Source: Pseudomonas arcuscaelestis (lineage in GTDB: Bacteria > Pseudomonadota > Gammaproteobacteria > Pseudomonadales > Pseudomonadaceae). Taken from it: 64,000 nt of DNA. Below the pieces are notes generated by a model, which was given only the letters and a program-made list of their open reading frames with translations, made no database searches and was not told where the DNA came from. A program made the translations under genes and the position numbers. Within the stretch, counting starts at the first letter, position 1; each line of letters begins with the position of its first letter. Positions 30,957 through 40,200 of the stretch are shown piece after piece. The stretch lies in NCBI RefSeq assembly GCF_016881005.1, contig NZ_JACOPV010000018.1, positions 62,001 to 126,000 of the forward strand. Reading direction: 5' to 3'.

Positions 30957-32384
30957 CTAAGGCTCGATCTCCGGTTCCGGACGAGGGGCGCGCCTTCCGT
31001 CCGTCCTGGACAGCTGCATGAAGATTGCCGCCGCCAGCATGGACATCAGGCCGATGGTCAAAAAGGTCAGCTGGAAGGCGCCCAGGGTGCTCTCCACGCC
31101 TTCGGCGCTGCCCGCAGCACTGAAGCCGCCGAGCAGGGCGCCCGCACAGGCAACCCCAAGGCTCAGCGCCAGTTGCGCCACCACCGAGAGCAAGCTGTTG
31201 CCACTGCTGGCGCTGGCGTCGTCCAGATCGATCAGGGTGACAGTGTTCATCGCCGTGAACTGCATGGAGTTGACCGCACCGAGCAGGGCCAATTGGAACA
31301 GTAACAAGCCATAGGGCGTGTTTTCGTCCACCAGTCCAAGGCTCGCCAGGAGCACACCGAGTAGCAAGGTATTGGCGGTAAGAATGTTGCGGTAGCCGAA
31401 ACGCTCGATCAGCGGGCGTGCGATCGATTTGGCCAGCATCGCCGCCGCTGCCAGAGGAATCATGCTCATGCCGGCCTGGGCCGGTGAGTAGCCAAGGGCA
31501 ACCTGCAGCAGCAAGGGTACGAGGAACGGCAGTGCGCCGCTGCCCAGGCGTGCGAAGAGGTTGCCAAGGATGCCAACGGAAAAGGTTCGGGTGCGAAACA
31601 GCTTGGGCGAGAACAGCGGGTTGTCGATGCTGCCTGCCCGCAGCCAGTACGCGGCCAGGCAGGCCATGCCGGCAAACAGTAGCAGCATCACGCGCAGATG
31701 CGGCAGGTGCAGTTCGCCCAGCCCCTCCATGGCAATGGTGATCAGCACCATCGCGGCACCGAACAACACAAAGCCCACACCGTCGAAGCGTGTGCGCTCG
31801 CTGCCGCGCAAATCGGGGATGAAACGCCACACCGCATAACAGCCAATGGCGCCGACCGGCAGATTGAGGAGGAAGATCCAGTGCCAACTGAGAATTTCCA
31901 CCAGCCAGCCCCCCATGGTCGGGCCGAGCAGCGGACCGAGCAGGCCGGGAATGGTGATGAAGCTCATGATTCGAACCAGCTCGGAGCGGGGGTAGGCGCG
32001 CAGCACCACCAGCCGCCCAACCGGCAACATCAGGGCACCGCCCAGGCCTTGAACCACCCGCGCGGCGACAAGCATGCTCAGGCTGTCAGCCAGGGCGCAG
32101 AGGAGTGAACCTAGGCTGAACAGGAGGATAGCGCCGAAGAAAATCCGCTTGGTGCCGAAGCGGTCGGCGATCCAGCCGGATGCCGGGATCAGCAAGGCCA
32201 CGGTGAGCATGTAGGCGATGATCACCGACTGCATGCGTAATGGATCTTCGGCCAGATCCCGGGCCATGGCTGGCAGCGCGGTGTTGAGGATCGTGCCGTC
32301 CAGCGACTGCATGAAGAAGGCGATCGCCACCACCCAGGGAATCCAGCGGGCGGTGACAGGGTCCAGCGGGGCGCGGTTGGGCAT
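30957..32384 (-). CDS. MFS drug exporter, DHA2 (14-helix, EmrB/QacA) family
   Basis: 475 aa from ATG 32384; a TTG at 32396 lies on the AAGGA site and is rejected. About 14 membrane helices. Seen: FFMQSLDGTILNTALPAMA (motif C/D1-type start with the conserved Asp), GWIADRFGTKR (MFS motif A) and RVVQGLGGALMLPVGRLVV (motif B), and TIPGLLGPLLGPTMGGWL (antiporter motif C). It would pump drugs or metabolites out by proton antiport. MdtD-like relatives lack a periplasmic partner, and none is present here. Substrate unknown. Confidence 0.88.
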   Translation of the reverse strand: MPNRAPLDPVTARWIPWVVAIAFFMQSLDGTILNTALPAMARDLAEDPLRMQSVIIAYMLTVALLIPASGWIADRFGTKRIFFGAILLFSLGSLLCALADSLSMLVAARVVQGLGGALMLPVGRLVVLRAYPRSELVRIMSFITIPGLLGPLLGPTMGGWLVEILSWHWIFLLNLPVGAIGCYAVWRFIPDLRGSERTRFDGVGFVLFGAAMVLITIAMEGLGELHLPHLRVMLLLFAGMACLAAYWLRAGSIDNPLFSPKLFRTRTFSVGILGNLFARLGSGALPFLVPLLLQVALGYSPAQAGMSMIPLAAAAMLAKSIARPLIERFGYRNILTANTLLLGVLLASLGLVDENTPYGLLLFQLALLGAVNSMQFTAMNTVTLIDLDDASASSGNSLLSVVAQLALSLGVACAGALLGGFSAAGSAEGVESTLGAFQLTFLTIGLMSMLAAAIFMQLSRTDGRRAPRPEPEIEP

Positions 32385-32404
32385 GGTAGTTATCAATCCT
32401 TGAG

Positions 32405-32436
32405 GGCCCTGTGGGAGCTGGCTCTTCCCGCCATCA
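32405..32436. repeat. Degenerate single REP half
   Basis: CCCTGTGGGAGCTGGCTCTTCCCGCC resembles one arm of the local REP unit but the inverted partner is missing. It lies between the MFS and TldE-like genes. Confidence 0.4.
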
Positions 32437-32442
32437 GGCGCA

Positions 32443-33774
32443 TCACAATGTCAACGTCAGGCGTTTGACCAATGCTCCTGGCAAATGGCTCGAACTGGTT
32501 TGTCGCTGGCCGTAGGTACTGGTCGACAGAATCAGCTCGCGCTCTGTGGTCAACGCCTCCAACTGAGAACCCAACAAACTGTAGACGCTGTCATCGAAGC
32601 GCATGGTGCTGACCGGCGCCTGGATCTTTCCGTCTTCGACCCAGAATGTGGCGAAACGGGTCAGACCGGTCATGCGCGCTGCCGGCAGGTCGGAGAAGTT
32701 CAGGTACCACAGGTTGCTGATGTACAGCCCGGTACCCAGGCGTGCCAGGACCTCGTGCGTTGATAAATCGCCCGCGGCCATGCTTAGCGCACAGGGAGAT
32801 TCATGCCCATCTGCACCGTTGGCGGCCAATTCGAACTCGGCGGCGCTGCGGGCGCAGACCAGACGGTCCAAGCCTTGGCCTTGCTCGATCAGGCGCAGAT
32901 CGTTGCGAGGCGAACCCTCGTCAGAAAAGCTCGGACTCAACGAGCCGCTGACCTGCTCGGCGATACTCACCTGTTGATTGAGGCGCGCATCGCCGGCGTA
33001 CAGACGTTGCAGTGGACTGTTCTTGTTCGCCAGTGACTGAGCAGAGAAACCACCCCAGCACAGCATGCCCATGACTTCGTCCATTGCCGCTGGCGCCAGG
33101 TAGGCACGGTACTCGCCCGCAAGCAGGGTTTTGAGGGGGCGCCCAAGGTATTCCAGTTGTTCACGCGCCTGGCGCAGGCGCAAGGCGAAGGTGGCACTGT
33201 CCCAGTGCTGGCCGGCATAGTTGGCTTTGACTGCTTGGCCGTTGCTGTGAAACAGGCTCCAGTCGAAGTTGAAGCTGTTGGCCTGATGCCAGCCAAAAGC
33301 GCCGAACGAGCTGGCAAAGCCGCGGCAGATCGGGCCGGCGGCATAAATGCCGACCAGATCCAGGTCTCCGGCGCCTTGATCTATCTGCGTCAGCACCTGA
33401 TCGATGGCAGGCAGTGCCTGGTCCTGCACACTATGGCTCTGCCAGGCGCTGTCGTTGAGTTGCAGGTAAGGGTCGGCTTCCAGCAACGGTAAAGTGGCGC
33501 GCAACTGTTCCAGTGCCTGGGCCAAACGTTGTTGATCTACATTCGTGTCGTTGCCGAGGGTGAATTGCAATTCGGCCTGACGCCCGTCCTTGACCAGTTT
33601 CAATACGCAATTGGCCTGCTGTACCTCGCCCGCCTGGCGAACTTTGGCATGGTTGAAACGAATGAATTGCGATTGTTCGGCGCTGTAGCTGAGGGTGAAG
33701 TGCTCGGGTGCGCGCACCTGCTCTAGCAGGCTGGACACCAGGCGTTGAAAACTTTGCTGTGCGGTGGCAGCCAT
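32443..33774 (-). CDS. TldE/PmbA-like metalloprotease partner subunit
   Basis: 443 aa from ATG 33774, overlapping the upstream stop by one base (TGATG), with GGAGA upstream: translational coupling. TldD/PmbA family fold: N-terminal domain with FTLSYSAEQSQFIRFNHAKVRQAGEV, C-terminal beta domain with NLWYLNFSDLPAARMTGLTRFATFWVEDG. It has no HExxxH, as expected for the non-catalytic TldE-type subunit. Family heterodimers degrade unfolded peptides and mature microcins or DNA-gyrase-related peptides. Pseudomonads carry a canonical tldD-pmbA pair elsewhere, so this is probably a second pair. Confidence 0.8.
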   Translation of the reverse strand: MAATAQQSFQRLVSSLLEQVRAPEHFTLSYSAEQSQFIRFNHAKVRQAGEVQQANCVLKLVKDGRQAELQFTLGNDTNVDQQRLAQALEQLRATLPLLEADPYLQLNDSAWQSHSVQDQALPAIDQVLTQIDQGAGDLDLVGIYAAGPICRGFASSFGAFGWHQANSFNFDWSLFHSNGQAVKANYAGQHWDSATFALRLRQAREQLEYLGRPLKTLLAGEYRAYLAPAAMDEVMGMLCWGGFSAQSLANKNSPLQRLYAGDARLNQQVSIAEQVSGSLSPSFSDEGSPRNDLRLIEQGQGLDRLVCARSAAEFELAANGADGHESPCALSMAAGDLSTHEVLARLGTGLYISNLWYLNFSDLPAARMTGLTRFATFWVEDGKIQAPVSTMRFDDSVYSLLGSQLEALTTERELILSTSTYGQRQTSSSHLPGALVKRLTLTL

Positions 33775-35216
33775 CAGGCGTCTCCTCCGAATACGTCGAT
33801 CTGGCTGAATACACAAGCAGGTGAGGCATGGCCGACACGAATCACCTGATTGGGCTCGCCCTTGCCGCAGTTGGGTGTGCCCAGGACTTGCAAGGTGCTG
33901 GCATCGCCAACCGCGCTAAGATTGCTCCAGAACCGAGCGGAGATACCGCGGTAATTGGGGTTCTTCACCACGCCCTTGAGTTCGCCGTTCTCGATCAATT
34001 GACCCCACTCGCAGCCGAACTGGAACTTGTTGCGCGCATCATCGATGGACCAGGAGCGGTTGGTACGCATCAGGATGCCGTGCTCGATACCTTGGATCAG
34101 TTGATCGAGGCTCTGGTCGCCGGGTTCGATGTTGAGATTGGCCATGCGATCGATTGGCGCGCGATTCCAGCCACAGGCGCGGCTGTTGGCGACGCCGTCC
34201 AGGCCAGAGCGAAATTGCGACAGCGCGCCGCCCAGCGGACGCAGCAGCAAACCGTCGCGGATAAGAAAGGCTTTGTCGGCAACGCTGCCGTCATCGTCAT
34301 GGCTGTAACTGGCCAACTCCTCGCTGATGGTGGGGTCGAAGGTTACGTTGAGCAATTTCGAGCCGTACTGCAGGCTACCGAAGTCGCTGGCTTTGACGAA
34401 GCTGGTGCCGGCGTAGTTGCGCTCGTCACCGAGGATTCGGTCCATTTCCAGCGGGTGACCGATGGATTCGTGAATCTGCAGCATCATCTGGTCCGGCATC
34501 AGCAGCAGGTCACGCACACCGCTGGGGGTATTCGGTGCGAGCAATAGCTGCAAGGCCTGGTCGGCGACCTTGGCCCCGGCGCCGATCAAACCGCAGCGCT
34601 GAATGACATCAAGGCCGCCTTGCTGGCCGAAGTTCTCCCGGCCCAGGGTGCGGCTCTGGCTATCCTGGCCATCGAAAGCCGTGACGCTGAAGCCAGGGTA
34701 AACAAAGCGTTGTGCCTGGCGTAGCTCGGCACCCGCGCTGTTCAGGTAAATTTGCTCGACGTCGCTGATGCCAAGGCTGGCCTGCCAGTTCACCAGACGA
34801 CTGTCGGCGGGCACGCTGCTCGATTCGCGCGCGAGCAAGTCATAGCACTCGGCCAGAGATGCAAAGGCTTGCTCCAGGTTTGGCGAGCAATAATCGTTGC
34901 GTTCAGTGGCAACCGGTTGCTCGCTGAGGTCGAGCAGGGCGCGCGTGGATATCTGCCTGGCCAGCACTTGCGCTTGCTCCAGGGCCCGCTGCAGGCCGGA
35001 CTGCGACAGGTCGGCCGTTGCGGCATAGGTTTCGACACCCTGCATTCGCACGGTGAGCATTACGCCTTCGTCGCGGTAGAAGAATGGCGGTTCGGCAACG
35101 TTCTTGCGTACTGAGAGTTGCTGCTGAGACTGCTGCACATAGCGCAGGGAAAAAAATTCGGCATCACTGCGCAGGGCGGCAAAGCGCTGGCGCAGCAATG
35201 CGGTCATTTCGAACAT
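33774..35216 (-). CDS. TldD-like metalloprotease subunit
   Basis: 480 aa from ATG 35216 with GGAGG. The catalytic motif IHESIGHPLE (HExxxH) is intact, followed by the TldD segments YAGTSFVKASDFGSLQYGSK and SYSHDDDGSVADKAFLIRDG; near the end NYRGISARFWSNLSAVGD. Co-translated with the TldE-like gene. The two should form a periplasm-free, cytosolic heterodimeric peptidase with an internal chamber. Substrate unknown: no small precursor-peptide gene is visible beside it. The next gene upstream is the acyl-CoA dehydrogenase, whose end is 32 bp away. Confidence 0.85.
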   Translation of the reverse strand: MFEMTALLRQRFAALRSDAEFFSLRYVQQSQQQLSVRKNVAEPPFFYRDEGVMLTVRMQGVETYAATADLSQSGLQRALEQAQVLARQISTRALLDLSEQPVATERNDYCSPNLEQAFASLAECYDLLARESSSVPADSRLVNWQASLGISDVEQIYLNSAGAELRQAQRFVYPGFSVTAFDGQDSQSRTLGRENFGQQGGLDVIQRCGLIGAGAKVADQALQLLLAPNTPSGVRDLLLMPDQMMLQIHESIGHPLEMDRILGDERNYAGTSFVKASDFGSLQYGSKLLNVTFDPTISEELASYSHDDDGSVADKAFLIRDGLLLRPLGGALSQFRSGLDGVANSRACGWNRAPIDRMANLNIEPGDQSLDQLIQGIEHGILMRTNRSWSIDDARNKFQFGCEWGQLIENGELKGVVKNPNYRGISARFWSNLSAVGDASTLQVLGTPNCGKGEPNQVIRVGHASPACVFSQIDVFGGDA

Positions 35217-35248
35217 GCAAGAACCTCCGTGTGTACGGTGGTTCCCCC

Positions 35249-37051
35249 TCAGAACCACTCGTCGCGCATGCTCAGGCAGGTGTCGTCACGGGCCTCGAGC
35301 AATGCCAGCTCATTATGGCAGCCCGGCACTTCCCAGGTCAGGAAATAACGTGCGGCCTGAAGTTTGCCTTGATAGAAGTCGCGATCGGCGAGCTGGCCTG
35401 CAGCCAGTCCTTGCTCGGCGTGAATCGCTTGTTCCAGCCAGCGCCAGCCAATCACGCAGTGACCGAAGGCCTTGAGGTACAGCGCCGAGTTGGCCAGGGC
35501 ACTGCTGACCTGACCTTGGGCCAGGTCAGTGAGCAGCCCCAGGGTGACACGCTGCAGGCGCACTTGCAGTTGCTCGAGTGGGGTGCGCAGAGGGTCCAGA
35601 CCAGGATATCCGCTTGCCCGTTGGCAGGTGCCGGCAATCAGGCGTACCAGTTGCTTGAGACCAGCGCCGTCGTTCTGCGCCAGCTTGCGGCCCAACAGAT
35701 CAAGTGATTGGATGCCATGAGTGCCTTCATGGATAGGGTTCAGGCGGTTGTCGCGGTAGTACTGTTCGACCGGATACTCGCGGGTGTAGCCATGGCCACC
35801 GAGGATTTGAATCGCCAGCTCATTGGCCTTGAGGCAGAACTCGGAAGGCCAGGATTTGACAATCGGCGTCAGCAGGTCGAGCAGCTCATGGGCTTGCTGG
35901 CGCAGGCTTTCAGTCTCGCCGCTCTGGGTTTCATCAACAAGCCGCGCAGCGTACAGGCCCAGGTCGAAGGCGCCTTCGACATAGGCTTTTTGCGTCAGCA
36001 ACATGCGTTTCACATCGGTATGGCCAATGATCGATACGGCGGGCGTTGCCGGATCCTTGTTGTCTGGCAGGCGGCCTTGCGGGCGTTGACGTGCGTATTC
36101 AAGTGAATACAGGTAGCCCGCGTAGCCCAGCATCACTGCGCCCATGCCGACACCAATGCGCGCCTCGTTCATCATCTGGAACATGCATGCCAGACCTTGA
36201 TGGGGTTTGCCGACCAGGTAGCCAACGCACTCGCCGTTGTCGCCGAAATTCAGCGCTGTCGACGTCGTGGCGCGCCATCCCATCTTGTGAAATAGCCCCG
36301 CCAAGAGCACATCGTTGCGAAGCCCCAGGCTGCCATCGGTATTGACCAGAAACTTGGGAACGATGAACAGGGAAATACCCTTCACCCCTGCCGGCGCGCC
36401 AGGCAGTTTGGCCAGGACCATGTGCACGATGTTTTCCGACAGTGGGTGATCACCGCCAGAGATAAAAATCTTGTTGCCCCGCAATCGATAGCTGCCATCG
36501 GCAGTCGGCTCGGCACGGGTGCGGATATCGGCAAGAGAAGAGCCGGCGTGTGGTTCGGTCAGGGCCATGGTGCCGAAATAGCGACCTTCGATCATTGGCT
36601 GCAGGAACAGGCGCTTTTGCTCATCGCTACCAAAGCTTTCGATCAGGTTTGCCGCGCCCATGGTCAGGAACGGGTAGGCCGTGGTTCCGGCGTTGGCGGC
36701 CTGGAAGTGGGCAAAGCAGGCTTGCGAGAGCAGGGTAGGCAACTGCATGCCGCCAGCGTCGAAGTCGCGGCTGGCATTGAGGAAACCGGCTTCAAGGAAG
36801 GCATCAACTGCCGGCTTCACCTCTGGGATCAACACCGCTTCGCCATTTTCGAAACGCGGCTCATGTTCGTCGCCCTTGCGGTTGTGCGGCGCGAAATATT
36901 TCTCGGCGATAGTGCGTGCCGTGTTCAGGGCGGCGTCAAAGGTCTCGCGATTGTGCTCGGCAAAGCGCGGGTGTTGGGTAAGGGCCTCGGCATCGAGTAC
37001 TTCGTAGAGTTCGAAGGCCAGGTTGCGGGCGCAGAGCAAAGTCTCGGACAT
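35249..37051 (-). CDS. Acyl-CoA dehydrogenase, long C-terminal type
   Basis: 600 aa, about 200 longer than short-chain enzymes, with the acyl-CoA dehydrogenase C-terminal extension. Seen: MALTEPHAGSSLADI (FAD/substrate loop), MLTQKAYVEGAFDL, ILGGHGYTREYPVEQYYRDNRL and IHEGTHGIQ with the probable catalytic Glu. It oxidises acyl-CoA at C2-C3 with FAD as first step of beta-oxidation. Chain-length range cannot be read. AGGA precedes the ATG. It is upstream of the TldD-like gene, but any link is not obvious. Confidence 0.92.
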   Translation of the reverse strand: MSETLLCARNLAFELYEVLDAEALTQHPRFAEHNRETFDAALNTARTIAEKYFAPHNRKGDEHEPRFENGEAVLIPEVKPAVDAFLEAGFLNASRDFDAGGMQLPTLLSQACFAHFQAANAGTTAYPFLTMGAANLIESFGSDEQKRLFLQPMIEGRYFGTMALTEPHAGSSLADIRTRAEPTADGSYRLRGNKIFISGGDHPLSENIVHMVLAKLPGAPAGVKGISLFIVPKFLVNTDGSLGLRNDVLLAGLFHKMGWRATTSTALNFGDNGECVGYLVGKPHQGLACMFQMMNEARIGVGMGAVMLGYAGYLYSLEYARQRPQGRLPDNKDPATPAVSIIGHTDVKRMLLTQKAYVEGAFDLGLYAARLVDETQSGETESLRQQAHELLDLLTPIVKSWPSEFCLKANELAIQILGGHGYTREYPVEQYYRDNRLNPIHEGTHGIQSLDLLGRKLAQNDGAGLKQLVRLIAGTCQRASGYPGLDPLRTPLEQLQVRLQRVTLGLLTDLAQGQVSSALANSALYLKAFGHCVIGWRWLEQAIHAEQGLAAGQLADRDFYQGKLQAARYFLTWEVPGCHNELALLEARDDTCLSMRDEWF

Positions 37052-37161
37052 GACGGCATTCCTGTTCGGGGATGGCCGAGTCTAGGTAGGGAGGCGAAAG
37101 CTGCACAGCTAAATTGATGCGGTTGATAGTGAGTTAAAACCCGTAACCCATGGTCTTAAAA

Positions 37162-37219
37162 GCATCGCGGGGCAAGCCCGCTCCCACAGCTTGGTGGGAG
37201 AGGACTTGCCCCGCGATAG
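37162..37219. repeat. REP palindrome pair
   Basis: ATCGCGGGGCAAGCCCGCTC and its inverse flank CCACAGCTTGGTGGG, immediately past the putA stop. Confidence 0.9.
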
Positions 37220-37234
37220 AGGTGCCGCCGACTA

Positions 37235-40200
37235 TCAGCCGATAGTCATCAAGCTTGCGTTACCACCTGCTGCGGCAGTGTTGACGCTCAGCGCGCGCTC
37301 GATTACCAGACGCTCCAGAGCAATCGAGGTTTCACCCGACGACAGGCCGTGAACACCGACGATTGCACCGGCGCGTTTGGCCACTTGCTCGCAGACTGCG
37401 CGCAACTGATCGGAATGACCATGGTGCAGGACGGCGTCGAACACGACTTCATCCTTGGTCCAGTCACCTACCAAGGTGATGCGAGCCTGTACTTCTTTGG
37501 GTAGACGATTGCGCAGGGTTTTGCTCAGTTCCCCTTCCGGCCATACCGCCGAGCTGCCAACGGCCAGGACCGCAGCCAGTTGAGTCAGCAGGTCGGCCTC
37601 GACCTCGGCCAGGCACAGCACGTGTTCACGCGGCAGGATGGTGTAGCTGTTACGCTCACCGGTTGGACCGGCCAGCAGACGGCTGATACCACTCTGCGAC
37701 TGCTGGGCGAACTGGTCGCACAGACTGCCAAGTTCGTTCAGTTGATTGCTTGCCGCCCAGGTTTTGAGTGCTTGCAGAGGCTTGCTCAACTCATCACGCA
37801 TACGCGTATCAGGGGTGTGCTCGCCATCAGTGCGCTGGAACGTTTTTTCGATCGCATCGGCTGGACGGGTCGACAGCAGGCGGTACAGGTACAGCGGGCC
37901 ACCTGCTTTCGGGCCAGTACCGGAGAGGCCTTCACCACCGAACGGTTGGACGCCTACCACGGCACCGACGATGTTGCGGTTGACGTAGACGTTACCGGCA
38001 TTGACGTTGTCGATGACCTTGGCGATGGTTTCGTCGATCCGGGTGTGAACACCCAGGGTCAGGCCGTAACCGGAAGCGTTGATCTGTTCGATCAGTTGGT
38101 CGAGGTTCTTGCGGTTGTAGCGCACCACGTGCAGTACCGGGCCGAAGATCTCGCGTTGCAGTTCGTCGAAGCTTTCCAGTTCGATCAGCGTTGGCATCAC
38201 AAAGGTGCCGCGTTTGATCTCTTCGCCGTCGGCGATTGCTACCTGGTACACCGAGCGACCTTTGTCGCGCATGCCCTGGATGTGCTTCTCGATGCCGGCC
38301 TTGGCTTCGGCGTCGATGACCGGGCCGATATCCACGGACAGGCGCTCTGGGTTACCCAGGCGACTTTCAGCCATGGCACCCTTGAGCATCTCGATAACGC
38401 GATCGGCCGAGTCTTCCTGCAGGCACAGCACGCGCAGTGCCGAGCAGCGTTGACCGGCGCTGTCGAAGGCCGAGGACACCACGTCGATGACCACTTGTTC
38501 GGTGAGCGCCGAGGAGTCGACGATCATTGCGTTCTGGCCACCGGTTTCTGCGATCAGCGGGATTGGACGGCCTTGAGCGTCGAGACGACCGGCAATGTTG
38601 CGTTGCAGCAGGCGCGCGATTTCAGTGGAACCGGTGAACATCACGCCTTTGACGCGATCATCACCCACCAGGCGGGCGCCGACGGTTTCACCGCGGCCTG
38701 GCAGCAACTGCACCACGCCTTCAGGGATACCCGCTTCGAGCAGCAGGCGTACAGCCTGGGCTGCTACCAGTGGCGTTTGCTCGGCTGGCTTGGCCAATAC
38801 CGGGTTGCCGGCTGCCAGGGCAGCAGCGACCTGGCCGCTGAAGATAGCCAGCGGGAAGTTCCATGGGCTGATGCACACCACAGGGCCCAGTGGGCGGTGG
38901 GCATCATTGCTGAAGTCGTTACGGGCCTGTACGGCGTAGTAACGCAGGAAGTCGACAGCTTCACGGACTTCGGCGATGGCGTTGGCGAAGGTCTTGCCCG
39001 CTTCACGAGCGAGCAGGCCCATCAGCGGCTGGATTTCGGCTTCCATCAGGTCGGCAGCACGTTCCAGGATCGCGGCGCGCTCGGCGGGCGGCGTGGCCTG
39101 CCAGATAGGCGCGGCATTGAGGGCGCACTGAATGGCGTTGTCGACGTCAGTGACTGTGGCTTCCTGCACATGCCCCACCACATCGCGGTGATCGGACGGG
39201 TTCAGAACTGCGGCAGCGGCTTCGTCGCTGGACGCGCAGCCAAGCATCGGCGCGGCTTTCCAATCATTGTGGGCACTGGCCAGCAGGGCGCAGGACAGCG
39301 ACGCCAGGCGATGCTCGTTGGCCATGTCGATGCCGGCGGAGTTGGCGCGCTCGGCACCGTACAGATCGCGTGGCAGTGGAATGCGCGGATGCGGCAGACC
39401 GAAATTGCCTTCCTGGGTGGCCATTTGCTCGATGGTCGCGACCGGATCGGCAACCAGTTCCTGAATCGAGATCGACTGGTCGGCAATACGGTTGACGAAC
39501 GAAGTGTTGGCGCCGTTTTCCAGCAGGCGACGAACCAGGTAGGCAAGCAGGGTTTCATGCGTGCCGACCGGTGCGTACACGCGGCACGGGCGGTTCAGCT
39601 TGCCATCGGCAACCTTGCCGACGACCTGCTCGTACAGCGGCTCACCCATGCCATGCAGGCACTGGAACTCGTACTGGCCCGGATAGTAGTTCTGACCGGC
39701 GATGTGGTAGATGGCCGACAGGGTATGGGCGTTATGGGTGGCGAACTGCGGGTAGATGACTTCAGGCACCGATAGCAGCTTGCGTGCGCAGGCAATGTAG
39801 GACACGTCGGTGTACACCTTGCGGGTGTATACCGGATAGCCTTCCAGGCCTTCGACTTGGGCGCGCTTGATCTCGCTGTCCCAGTAGGCGCCTTTAACCA
39901 GGCGGATCATCAGGCGATGACGGCTGCGGCGGGCCAGGTCGATGACGTAATCGATCACGTACGGGCAGCGCTTCTGGTAAGCCTGGATCACGAAGCCGAT
40001 ACCATTCCAGCCGGTCAGCTGTGGTTCAAAGCACAGGCGCTCGAGCAGATCCAGCGACAGTTCCAGGCGGTCAGCTTCCTCGGCGTCGATGTTCAGGCCG
40101 ATGTCGTATTGCTTGGCCAGCAGGGTCAGCGACAGCAGGCGCGGGTACAGCTCTTCCATTACGCGCTCGTACTGCGCGCGGCTGTAGCGCGGGTGCAGGG

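Noticed and set aside
30397-31887. 496-codon frame bridging dbpA and the MFS gene on the same strand
   Set aside because: It crosses two real genes in another frame and is low-complexity with many Gly, Pro, Arg and His.
37580-39775. 731-codon open frame opposite putA
   Set aside because: The putA frame is the intact trifunctional enzyme; the antisense reading lacks any motif.
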